The notes beneath the pieces are model-generated. The model saw only the letters and a program-made list of their open reading frames with translations. It did no database searches and had not been told where the DNA came from. This document shows, in pieces, positions 22,915-33,012 of a stretch of DNA of 64,000 nt. Made by a program: the position numbers and the translations under genes. Origin of the DNA: Conchocele bisecta (Eukaryota > Mollusca > Bivalvia > Lucinida > Thyasiridae); assembly GCA_029237695.1 (NCBI GenBank), contig CM055274.1, forward strand, positions 65,717,484 through 65,781,483. Direction: 5' to 3'. Each line of letters opens with the position of its first letter. Position 1 is the first letter of the stretch.

Positions 22915-23530
22915 TTCGTAGACAACACCAATTCCTACAAACTCCATGCTGTTAAGCACTATACCACACACATCATCAATGTATGCAATTCCTCGGCTGT
23001 TTAGGCACTATTTTACATGCAATCTCTGCAATTTACATGCATTTTCACTAAATCACTTCACACAGACACTATCACACACAGTAACAAGTGTCACCACTGT
23101 AAGCATCAATTGATACAACTAGCGCACAGGCGACAATATTCGCTTACTTGTAACAAAATGGCAGATAGCACCAATTTATACACATTCCATGTTTTTAAGC
23201 ACACCAAGCACACATCCGTGTTTTTTATTATCAATATACGCGATGTTCTTGATTTATCAGCACACAGCACCAATTTACACACTTTATACGCTTTTAGAAG
23301 TTAAATTTACTCACTGTCCGAGCTGTTTAGGCACTCTATAACACAAAGCATCAAGTTACGGAACTTTCTGTTCTTTTAAGCACTACTGTATATCACACAC
23401 AGCAATAATTTTCACCACCATAGAAAGCAAAGCATCAATTTATGTAACTTATCTGCATGTTCACCACTTCATCGTAGATAACACCAATTGATGAATATTC
23501 CATGTTTTTTTAATGTTTAGCATCAGTCAT
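22915..23530 (+). repeat. Degenerate tandem repeat
   Basis: Loosely repeated words such as CACCAAT...CCATG...TTAAGCAC (about 22928, 23170 and 23482) and GCTGTTTAGGCACT (22997, 23320), spaced irregularly. Frames within it are not conserved. It merges into the better array at 23545. Confidence 0.45.
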
Positions 23531-23544
23531 TCATTCAGTCACTC

Positions 23545-24300
23545 GGTCACGGAATGGAATAAATATAGTATGTGGCGTGAAAAATGTTAAAAGGCCATAC
23601 TGTGGCCGAGTGACTGAATTCTGCAACCGAGGGACTGGATGTTACAGTGGATTTTTTTAAAAGGCCATTCAGTGGCCGAGTGACTGGATTCTGCGACTGA
23701 GGGACTGGATGTTTCAGTGGAAATTCTTCAAATGCCATTCTGCGGACGAGTGACTGGAATTCTGTGACCGAGTGCTTGGATGTCTGTGGATCCAGGTTTG
23801 GTGGGAAATTTTCCAAGTCTGTGGCTGAATGGCTGGATTTCTGTGGCCGATAGACTGCATGATTTGGTGGGAAATCTTCCAAGTCCATTCTGTGGCCGAG
23901 TGACTGGATGTTATGGTGGTATTTTGTCAATGCCATTCTGTTGCCGAGTGACTGGATCGTTTAGCGGGAAATTTTCCAAATCCATTCCGTGGTCGAGTGA
24001 TTGCATGGAACTTTCAGGGGAAATGTGTCAAAGGCTATTCTGTAGCCGAGTGACTGGAATTCTGTGGCCGAGTGGTGGGAAATTTTCCAACTCCATTATG
24101 TGACCGAGTGCCTGAATTTCTGTGGCCGAGTGACGGGATGTTCTAGAAGTTCTAGAAGTCCATTCTGAGGCCGAATGACTGGATGTTTTGGTGGAATATT
24201 TCCGTCCATTCTGCGGCCCACTACCTGGATCTTTTGGTGGGATATTTATGTCCGTTCTGCGGCCCAGTGCCTCGATGTCTGTGGCTGAGTGACTGAACCA
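23545..24300 (+). repeat. Minisatellite array, GTGGCCGAGTGACTGGAT units
   Basis: About a dozen diverged units of variable length (roughly 45-75 bp) built on CATTCTGTGGCCGAGTGACT, GGATGTTTTGGTGGGAAATT and TTCCAA. The 107-129 codon frames on both strands are shadows of the repeat. 24300-24830 has no gene; a segment with AATCAATCAATCA and GCCACTGTACAACATGGTAA at 24420-24600 is related to 26465-26760. Confidence 0.8.
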
Positions 24301-24829
24301 TCGACGTTGTCGCTGGATACCGTCCTTTACCGCGCAGATTCCGTCGCTGGGAAAGGTAATTAAGCCACCTTGAGTATGTGAGATATGTTTCTATGGGAAT
24401 ACTAACCAAACCACAAATCAATCAATCAATCAAAATCAACCAGCTATTTGCCACTGTACAACATGGTAAACACGATATTTGAATAAATCGAACGAACTAT
24501 ACCAGTCTAACACAGTATATATATATCAGACTAAAACAATCAAGCAATCAATCACATGTACACGTATTTTACATGCTCCATAATGTAATAATTGTGATTT
24601 GTTTTCATGATTAGGCTACGTGAAGGTAATTAGCAAAGAATATGCATATTTTGCTTTCAACAACAGTTACCTCCTTTGTGGCATTTTTCGTCGATACTCA
24701 TTTCGAATATTTGATATAGTTCCGTAAATGTCGCTGAAAATTTACAAAACCGTCAGAGATCATGAGGAATTCATTTTTTAAGTCAATACATGTACGGTAA
24801 ATGGAAGACGTATCAATATAGAAAAACAA

Positions 24830-26330
24830 TGACGAACTTCGAACATTATAAAAATAGCCAGAAACAAAGCAACTACAGAGCTGAAGAAGTCAAAATTCAT
24901 TTATGAAAAAGATTTAGCAGAACACATAAAAGACAATAATAAGCTTCTTTTGAAAGCACGTGCTGTCAAAAAGCAAAACTAAAGGTACAGTTGTCGATTT
25001 AACAGCGACTAACGGCGAAATGACAACATCAGATACAGAACAGGCTCAATGATTATTTCGCAACAGTGTTCACCATTGAAGACACCACAAATATTCCGGA
25101 TTTTACACAGAGAAATGAAAATATTAAACTCACAAATATTGAAATTGATGAAGAAAGTGTCAAAAATCATAAAAACAGTGAACATTTCGAAATCACCCAG
25201 ACCAGATGCAATCCACCCGAATGTATTGCGTGAAACTGAAGCGGACCTGTTGAAACCTTTAACAATCATATTTAATCATTCAAGAAGAGAGGGAACACTG
25301 CAAAAGGACTGGAAACTGGGGAATATATTACGGCACTGTTCAAATCAGGAAACAAATCAAAATGTGAGAACTATAGACCTATAAGTTTAGCATCTATTCC
25401 TGGAAAATGCTTGGAAAAAAAGATTAGGAATGCTGTTTACACTCCACCAATATGGGTTCAGAAAGGGATATTCTTGCACTACACAACTACTCGCGGCACT
25501 AGAAGATTGGACAGAAGCTATCGATGAGAAAAAAGAAGTGGATATACTATATATTGATCTAAGAAAGGCATTTGATACTGTACCACATCAGAGGCTCTTA
25601 GCAAAGTTAAAAGGGTATGGCATAGAAGGGAGTGTGTACAACTGGATAGACGATTTCTTAAAAGATAGAAAGCAAAGTGTATTAAGTTGTTAACTATATA
25701 GTGAATGGAGAAAAGTATAACTGGACAGAAATTCACATGGGAAAACCACAAGGAAGTGTTTATGCCCAGAGCTGTTCTATGTAAACGATCTGCCAGAGGT
25801 AGTTGACTGCATGATGAAAATGTTTGCAGATGACACAAAACTATATGGCAGAGTAGATGGTATTGAAGGAAAAAAATACAATTGCACTAGAAAACGTCCA
25901 AAGAAGAGCAACCAGAATGGTAGGAAATCTATCAAATACGTCTTATTCTGAAAGACCTAGGACTGCCATCACTAGAATACCGTCGGTATGGTACAGGTGT
26001 ACACATTCTGCATGACATCGATCATGTAGATAAGCGCAACTTATTCAGTCAAGCTACTTACATGCCCACCAGAGGCAATACATATAAGCTATTCAAGAAA
26101 AGAGCGCATCTGAGTAGTAAACTCCATACCTTTAGCCACTGAGTAGTTGAAGTCTGGAATAGGTTCCCAGATAGCATTGTCGCAGCATCAAGTGTCAACA
26201 CCTTTCAAAGTCGCGTAAACAAATGCTGGCCTACTTTCCCCTCAGTGTTATTCATAAAAGCTGAAGTCTATAATGTAAAATATCAAGTAATTTCTTGCAA
26301 ATCTTAAAAAAGGTCCAAATAGAAGTTTCG
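24830..26330 (+). pseudogene. 5'-truncated CR1/Jockey-like LINE, reverse transcriptase remnant
   Basis: Frame-shifted pieces give the reverse transcriptase of a non-LTR retrotransposon. The opening NISKSPRPDAIHPNVLRE-like stretch is at ~25181-25240. Motif A is DILYIDLRKAFDTVPHQRLL (25538-25597) and keeps its catalytic Asp. A GKPQGSV motif is at ~25740 and FADDTKLYG at ~25825. The C-terminal QRRATRMVGNLSNTSY lies near 25903. The endonuclease part is missing, as in the usual 5' truncation during target-primed reverse transcription. At least four frameshifts or stops inactivate it. Related AT-rich segments flank it at 24420-24600 and 26465-26760. Confidence 0.85.
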
Positions 26331-26464
26331 AAGAAACTTACTAGAGAAGAGAGGACTCGACGTCAGTAAGTTCAATAAGGTTTATAAAGATCGCAGCTAA
26401 CGTCACCGCAGTAGAGGACAGACCCCCTCGTTGTTGGAGATGTATGTATATACCGTCCTTTCAA

Positions 26465-26765
26465 TCTATCAAAATTAACCAGTTGTCACTGTCCAAACAT
26501 GGTAAAAATCGACTAAACTACAAAACACAATCAATCAATCGATCAATCAAGGACATACGTTATATGGTCCATGATGGAATAATTTGTTTTATTTTTCGAT
26601 GTAACAATACAATAATATGATATGTTTTAATACACGTGCTGTAAGACTTTAAATTTAAGAGGTCGTCGGTGATCCATTCGGTTTATACAGGTCGCAGAAT
26701 AAATCGACCAAACTATACAGCACAATGGATCATTCACATATTATACATGGAATAATTCGATTCTT
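26465..26765 (+). repeat. AT-rich repeat related to 24420-24600
   Basis: Shares AACCAGTTGTCACTGTCCAA-like, ACATGGTAAAAATCGA and CAATCAATCAATCGATCAAT segments with the DNA before the LINE remnant, and repeats ATCGACCAAACTATA internally. The role is unclear. It may be a flanking duplication or an independent repeat. Confidence 0.45.
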
Positions 26766-27490
26766 CACTTCTTTTCTCAGTATTTACCGTCTCTATATAG
26801 GCGCACCGAAGATAACGGTCTTCGTCACCGATAATGTTAATTGTTAGTGAGTAAAGTTCACACTGGGGCTAAAAACGTGTGTAATATGAAATGTGTTGAT
26901 AACAACTTGAGTGAGTGATAGGTTTTGTATGTACACACTTATAATACAGTATACACGGATTTGCAGGCAAACTTGTGCCAGCCTGTCCAATCTGCTTCCT
27001 GGCACTCTACAGAACAATAGCTGCACCTGAGACACTTGATCTCAATTTCCATTTCCTTTCTACAGCGAGCACACGTTTTTATATGTACACTTTCCTGCTC
27101 ATTGTAGTTACTGTCGTCGTCACTGTCAATGTCTGTGGTATGTGATGTTGCACACTCCTGCAGGTGAAAATTGTCACAGGCCGCTGATGGCAGGTATGCT
27201 GGTGTCGAGATTAAAGACTCCACTGTAGTCGCAAGATATACACTGGCTTTATTCTCAGAGTCACAGTTGGAATGTTCCACTTCTCTAGAGACGGAATTCG
27301 AAACCTGGCTGTTAGCTGATCGGAGCTGCTTGTTCCGCAAACGGTACATGTTTACAGCGAGCCTTGTCACGAGCGATCGCTGACGGTGATTTGTGTTTAG
27401 TCTGATTTTGGAAGAATCAATCGAAGTAGAAACTTTATCCAAAATCTTAGTATTCACTTCACCATTTTTCTTAGGCGGCACTTTGTGTCT

Positions 27491-27903
27491 ATAATGTTTT
27501 CCCTCATGCCCATTCTACCGTGGACTTCCCGACTAACCTTGGGTTTGTCACTTGGCTTAGACTCGCAACCAGCCAGTCTTGACGTAGTTGTCTTCCTTGA
27601 CGAACCGTCTGCGTGTTGACTCTGGATAAACACACACGCAGGTCGCTACTCGTGTAGTTTGGGCAAGGTAGGTATCTCTGTAATGGGACAGGACAAAGTG
27701 CACTAAAGTGCAGCAAGCACACAGGTGAACTTACCAAACAGTGATATGATGTGCACTCCGTACAGTCAGCATGATAAATGACCTTCAAGAGACACCAACT
27801 ACCCGTGCTATCGGCATTCGGTACACCTCGGCAAAGTAGTGCCGATGTGTATTCCTACGCGGAGCAGACAACTCGTCAGTAGCGTCAACCCCTGAAGATT
27901 ACA
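27491..27903 (-). repeat. 3' LTR (left) of the non-autonomous element
   Basis: 413 bp. Differs from the 30030-30448 copy by about seven substitutions and a few short indels by eye. The outer edge abuts TGTCT at 27486-27490, five bases upstream of the MYND frame. Confidence 0.87.
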
Positions 27904-30029
27904 CTCCACCCAATTTTCTTTTGAGAAGTGGATTCTCACGGGTTTACATGAATCATATTCAATTGTCTTGTGCGACAATCATCATCTTTAAAATTAACAC
28001 AGTTCCAAATCAATTAAATCATTGTCATACTCTGAATGTTTTTAACAACACAATTTAGTTGAACGAATGTTATATAACAAATCACAGTTTCTTGAACTAG
28101 TTGCACTACGTATTTTCACATTATTACAAACTATAATGGTAATCATGTCAATGTGCACCTCCTAATTGGTTCTTCAGTGGTCTTCCTTGAATGTCTATCA
28201 GTCAATCAACAATGCTCAACGTTTTGAAAACATACCAGTTACCTTCCAAACTGCCTATCGGTTTACACATTAAGTATTTTCTGATCACAGAGTTCTGCAC
28301 ATATCTAAAACTTATTTCAGTAACTTTCCTGGACACTACCGAGTCCCGAATTTGCTGAAGAATCCTTACTTTCCATTATATTGTCACACCATACATTGAG
28401 TATGAATCCCATTTCACAGCATCACCCAAACGTCGGTTGAGTTTGCCCCTCTGATGAGACCTGTGGAAAAATGTTATCCTCCTTGCATATACTACCTTAA
28501 CATGATCCCCTTGCAGACAACCAGACACACGTGTTTGCTAGGCACATGCATCCTTTGTCATTCACCCTTGAGCACATACCGTGTTCATGACACACAGCGT
28601 ACTCCCTCGACAACAACCGGGACAAATGTGTTTGATACGCACATTTTCCCTGTCTGCATTTGGGTACACATCTACCTTTATGCTCTTGGATCTTATTTTC
28701 CCTTTCTTATGGAATTCATCACATCTAGGGACTTTGTCCCAGCTTATATACCGATGTTCAGCAAATTTCCATACTATCTGCCTCTGGTGATTCAGATGAA
28801 TGAATAACTGCCATGTACTGCCGCTACACACCACTCACTGTCAAAATGTTTAGTCCCAAATGTGCACTTGATATCCACCGATAAGCTGAACATGCCCAAC
28901 AGCCAGCTGCCAGAGACGTTGTCAACACATAGCAAATCAGTCACCCTATTACAAGCTCATGTGTTACAACTTTCCCAAAGTGTACCCTTTAAATTTCTTC
29001 GAGCAATGTGGTCACTTCATGATTATATCACAGTGTACATGCAAATACTAATGGCAAGTTCTGTACTTGGTACAGCAACTTCCTGGAAGCTGCGTCTTGG
29101 ACACCAACTTCCTGCCTCTTGACTTAGTCTATGACAAATTCACATGCAACTCTGACTATAATTCTCTCTCCACCAAACGTTTAGAGTGTTTGATTCACCA
29201 AAAGTGTACAAAATCGCCAACCGAAAACCGCAAAACATAATCACACCACCCGTAGATAATAAATACAGATCACAAACCGAAACATTCCAACAACGAACGA
29301 AATGGGTCAGCAATACCAAACTCTATCCAGTCTCCCTCTACATGCGAAAAACAGACCAACAAATCCTGTAACACAATACTAACTGAATTACCATACCAAA
29401 ATTGATTACTATATTGTACATCAAAATCTAACAACAACAAAAAAATGTGACAAATTCTGGTCAACAAACACACATTTAGTCAAGTCAGACTACTGGTTCT
29501 AAACCCATTAAGGTTCATTTCATCCACATATTGATACAATAACTCAAAGCTGACTGATAGAACACGTCTTATTGAACTCGACCAGACACTACGGCTTGCA
29601 GGTATTAAACACCTTAACACCCATTTAATTAAATCATTGCCAAAATACCCATGACAACCTAGACTAAATTTCCAGTTAACATGGTTATAACAAATGTCTT
29701 TATTCTCAGCCAGATACTACGGTTTACCGGTACTATAACTCGTTCAGGTCCCTTTTATCCTACCATTGGTGAAATAATCTAGTCTTAGCTCACGACTGCT
29801 AGCACGTCATGAACCAATCCACAGCCATCATTGAACACAAATATATTCCTCCCAGATTGTTCACATAGACAATTACAAACATCGCATCCACAAACACACA
29901 GTGAACCTAACATACAGAAACAAGCACAGTGCACATACACAAAATGAGAAACATAGGGAACACATGGTGGGTCAGGAACACACACAAACGGACATACAGG
30001 AAACACACAAACAATGGGAGGTCGCCATT

Positions 30030-30448
30030 ATAATGTTTTCCCCTCATGTCCATTCTACCGTGGATTTCCCGACTAACCTTGGGTTTGTCGTTTGGCTTAG
30101 ACTCGCAACCAGCCAGTCTTGACGTAGTTGTCTTCCTTGACGAACCGTCTGCGTGTTGACTCTGGATAAACACACACGCAGGTCGCTACTCGTGTAGTTT
30201 GGGCAAGGTAGGTATCTCTGTGATGGGACAAAGTTCACTACAGTGCACTAAAGTGCAGCAAGCACGCAGGTGAACTTACCAAACAGTGATATGATGTGCA
30301 CTCCGTACAGTCAGCATGATAAATGACCTTCAAGAGACACCAACTACCCGTGCTATCGGCATTCGGTACACCTCGGCAAAGTAGTGCCGATGTGTATTCC
30401 TACGCGGAGCAGACAACTCGTCAGTAGCGTCAACCCCTGAACATTACA
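30030..30448 (-). repeat. 5' LTR (right) of the non-autonomous element
   Basis: 419 bp. The outer edge abuts TGTCT at 30449-30453; the inner edge is followed on minus by the primer-binding-like TGGCGACC. Confidence 0.87.
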
Positions 30449-30599
30449 TGTCTTCTGGCGGTAACATAGTTTTTCACTTTGATAGTTTTGATGACAAGTG
30501 CACGAATATCGGTCATTTTCACATTCCAGAAGAGTAAGCACACTGGCGATCGTTTTAGGTATGAAATCCGGTACAGCTAAGCCGTTATTTTCCATGATT

Positions 30600-31940
30600 T
30601 AGTTCTTATATTATGGAGGATAATGTTTGTGACCCGCCATGTTCACGTCGCTATCAGTCAGACGCCTTCACAGATTGCCATTGAGTACGACGAACCTACT
30701 GGTGCATGGATCTCACTAAATGGCGTAATGGGGATAATGGAATCGACAAACTGGAATCGACAAATATTTCGAAATTGTTTACTTATGTAATCCACATATT
30801 CATATCATATCCATATATCAGATTGTATAATTAAAGCATTTTTTGGCATATAAACCATACATTTTAGTTAACCGTTCCAAGGCGGTCCACATTCTCTCAC
30901 TTTTGCAGTGAAAATACAAACAGGTATATGGAAGCTAATGATGCCAGAACATTTTCACATTTACATTCTCAAGTACAGGAATGAAATTTGTAATATAACG
31001 TATATTCACACAATATATTCAATTGTGTTTGTATTAATTAGTACATAGTCGGTACCATAAACACATCAATATGTAAACAAAATGGCACATTCAGGATAAA
31101 ATTGTGGACCAGTTTACATCTGCAAGTAAATAAAGTTGTCTTAATTCCTCTAACCAACTGTATTAAAACATAAATGATTGTTCTCTATATTTAATAAATA
31201 AATACCTCTTTATCTGTCCCAGATAATTACCTGGTGGTGCTTGAAAAATAAGTTGTAAAGTTTTAATTAATTTCAAGCTCCATCAACCAGGTATTTATCT
31301 GGGACAATACATACCTCCATGGAGGTATTTACTTCTTATCTAATATGGTTTAGTGATCTGAAATTCATGAAACCAAGAAACCAATTCAAATTCTCCTGCT
31401 GACTAATTCATGAATATGCATGAGACCTCATCAATATGCATGAATAAATTGGTCCAATTCAATGGTATAAACGTACGTTTGGCGGGACGTCATCTGCGAC
31501 GTCGTCAGATGCAACAATGTAGAAGATAATGATGTTGGCTCCCAGTATTACAAATAACATTATAACATAAAAAATACTGCTATTCAACATTAAATATGCA
31601 AATAAAAAGTTCAATAACGCCACCAGCATCAATCATTGTATACAAGTATCACCATTATCCATAATATAGTATCATAATCCACCAATGCTTTAATTCTAAA
31701 AATTAGTAGAGTACTGTAAGTCGGGTATTTGTTGATTGTTGAAGCTGGTAACCCCTCTCAAATTGGGAAAATATTCGGAAAAACTTAGTTTTGTGTGTTT
31801 TCCTTGCCGGACCCCCGCATTACCAAATACAAGATGGCGGCGCCCATGAGTTTTTGACTATATTGAAATTTGACAAACATGTTTTCCGATTTATCATGTT
31901 TAACCCAAACGGTCCACTCGTAGGAGTGACTTTCTTGCTA
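30600..31940. other. Intergenic, no gene seen
   Basis: AT-rich (long AATA/TTTA stretches), no frame of note. It contains a fold-back element at 31195-31335 and a GGCGGCGCCCATGAG segment at 31836 that may belong to a transposon 5' region. Confidence 0.5.
31195..31335. repeat. Imperfect fold-back repeat (~140 bp)
   Basis: The left arm TAAATACCTC...TGTCCCAGATAATTACCTGG...GCTTGAAA is mirrored on the right by TTTCAAGCTCCATCAACCAG...TATCTGGGACAATA...GAGGTATTTA. The right arm also contains CCATGG inside TACCTCCATGGAGGTA. It resembles a small palindromic MITE. Target duplication not established. Confidence 0.55.
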
Positions 31941-31945
31941 GTCAC

Positions 31946-32273
31946 TATAGGATTCTGATCTATTTGGGTGTATTTGGGTGTACTTGTGTGATTTGTGTAA
32001 CCACCACATTAAGTCATGCTTCCGGTCACTACAACAACAACAGAGTGAACAGACAATTCTCATTGTACTAATCAATCTTTCAAAGTCTTTAAGAGGTAAA
32101 TATATTATTGCAGCTATATGTCCTGCAAGTTTAGCTGGCTGCATTGTATTATTTGAATGTTACCATTGTATTGTTTTATTTTTTACCAATGCTTAAAGAC
32201 TTCCATTATTTCTGTATTTTCAGACCGTGATCATTGTGTCAATAAAGTTCCAAATAGACCACGTTCTTATTTA
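31946..32273 (+). repeat. 5' LTR of Ty3/Gypsy 1
   Basis: 328 bp, near-identical to 37206-37530. It ends with AATAAAGTTCC and TTATTTA and should carry promoter and R region. The sequence just after it (TGATCACCG) is not an obvious primer-binding site. Confidence 0.92.
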
Positions 32274-32298
32274 TGATCACCGTCTCTACCACGGAAGA

Positions 32299-33012
32299 AT
32301 GCCAGCAGTCTCATGTCCACTCCCTGGGTGCGGGTACACGACGGATGACCTTGATGCAGTAATTGTCGCTGCACTCATAACGGCACATTCCATGACTCAT
32401 GTCACACCTGCCCCAAAGCCCACTGCAGCAATAGAAAAAGTCAAGAGACCATCAGTTCGTGCTGCAGGCACAAGTGAAGAATGGTCCTACTTTCAAACGC
32501 GGTGGAGTGATTATGTGAGTGCTACTAAGACTGACGGCCGTGACAAGGTATTACAACTACTCGAATGCTGTGAGGAACACCTCCGCAGAGACCTTACCTA
32601 TGCAGAAGGGGGCAGCCTAGCAGACAAAGACGAAGCTTATGTGCTAGCTGCCATACGCAAACTCGCCGTGCGTGAGGAAAGTACAATGGTTGCTAGAGTT
32701 GTACTACATAAAATGTACCAGGATCGCGATGAGACAATCAGAAGTTTTGGTGCGCGAATTCGCGGGCAAGCGGACATATGCAAATACGTGACTAAGTGCC
32801 CAGGATGTGATTCCAATGTTAACTACACACAACAAATCATGCGTGATGTGGTGACTAAAGGCATAGCAGACCAGGACATTCAGATGGATCTATTGGGCGA
32901 CAAAAATCAAAACATGACGCTTGAAGAAGTGTTCCAGTTTATAGAAGCGAAAGAGAGGTCGGCAAACGATCAGCATCCAGACTACTGGACACCCACACCG
33001 CGGGGGTCGTGA
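32299..33012 (+). CDS. Gag-like protein of Ty3/Gypsy 1
   Basis: 237 residues from the ATG at 32299, the first after the 5' LTR. Begins MPAVSCPLPGCGYTTDDLDA with a C-x4-C...H-x3-H arrangement that may bind zinc. A helical capsid-like region follows (EEWSYFQTRWSDYVSATK, VVLHKMYQDRDETIRSFGAR). It would form the cytoplasmic particle that packages element RNA. The zinc knuckle is not in this frame; a Cys/His-rich segment (CGYCGKRGHGK) opens the next frame. The pol frame overlaps the end by at least 70 bases in the -1 phase, so Gag-Pol would need a -1 shift. No canonical slippery heptamer was obvious. Confidence 0.8.
   Translation: MPAVSCPLPGCGYTTDDLDAVIVAALITAHSMTHVTPAPKPTAAIEKVKRPSVRAAGTSEEWSYFQTRWSDYVSATKTDGRDKVLQLLECCEEHLRRDLTYAEGGSLADKDEAYVLAAIRKLAVREESTMVARVVLHKMYQDRDETIRSFGARIRGQADICKYVTKCPGCDSNVNYTQQIMRDVVTKGIADQDIQMDLLGDKNQNMTLEEVFQFIEAKERSANDQHPDYWTPTPRGS

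Larger units (their letters stand above)
27491..30448 (-). mobile_element. Non-autonomous LTR retrotransposon
   Basis: Two direct repeats (27491-27903 and 30030-30448, ~98% alike by eye) enclose 2.1 kb and are flanked by the 5-bp duplication TGTCT (27486-27490 and 30449-30453). Read on minus, the LTR starts TGTAAT. Just after the 5' LTR (30029 downward) comes TGGCGACCTCCC, a plausible tRNA primer-binding site that resembles the TGGCGACC site for tRNA-Arg. Before the 3' LTR is a purine-rich AAAAGAAAATTGGGTGGAG tract. The interior has no gag, protease, RT or integrase on either strand, so mobility would need proteins from a related element (LARD-like). Confidence 0.85.
26939..30516 (-). pseudogene. 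MYND-type zinc-finger protein gene, interrupted by an LTR element
   Basis: The 3' part (27485-26939) encodes a Ser/Asn-rich region, an acidic DIDSDDDSNYNEQE stretch and a C-terminal zinc-binding module. That module is CARC, then CLRC-SYCSVECQEADW, then HKFAC, matching the MYND pattern of C-x2-C pairs followed by YC-x3-C and H-x3-C. The spacing between the second pair and YC is two residues shorter than usual. MYND domains mediate protein-protein contacts, often with PxLxP ligands in chromatin or signalling proteins. The frame has no ATG before the element. Across the insertion, 30516-30449 plus 27485-26939 give a continuous 204-codon frame starting with an ATG at 30516 (MTDIRALVIKTIKVK...). 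A second overlapping frame with a good start context begins at 30595 (MENNGLAVPDF...) but is out of phase. No introns are evident, so it could itself be a retrocopy. Confidence 0.65.

Noticed and set aside
28454..28834. 117- and 90-codon frames inside the non-autonomous LTR element
   Set aside because: Opposite strands overlap, and there is no gag, protease, RT or integrase motif.
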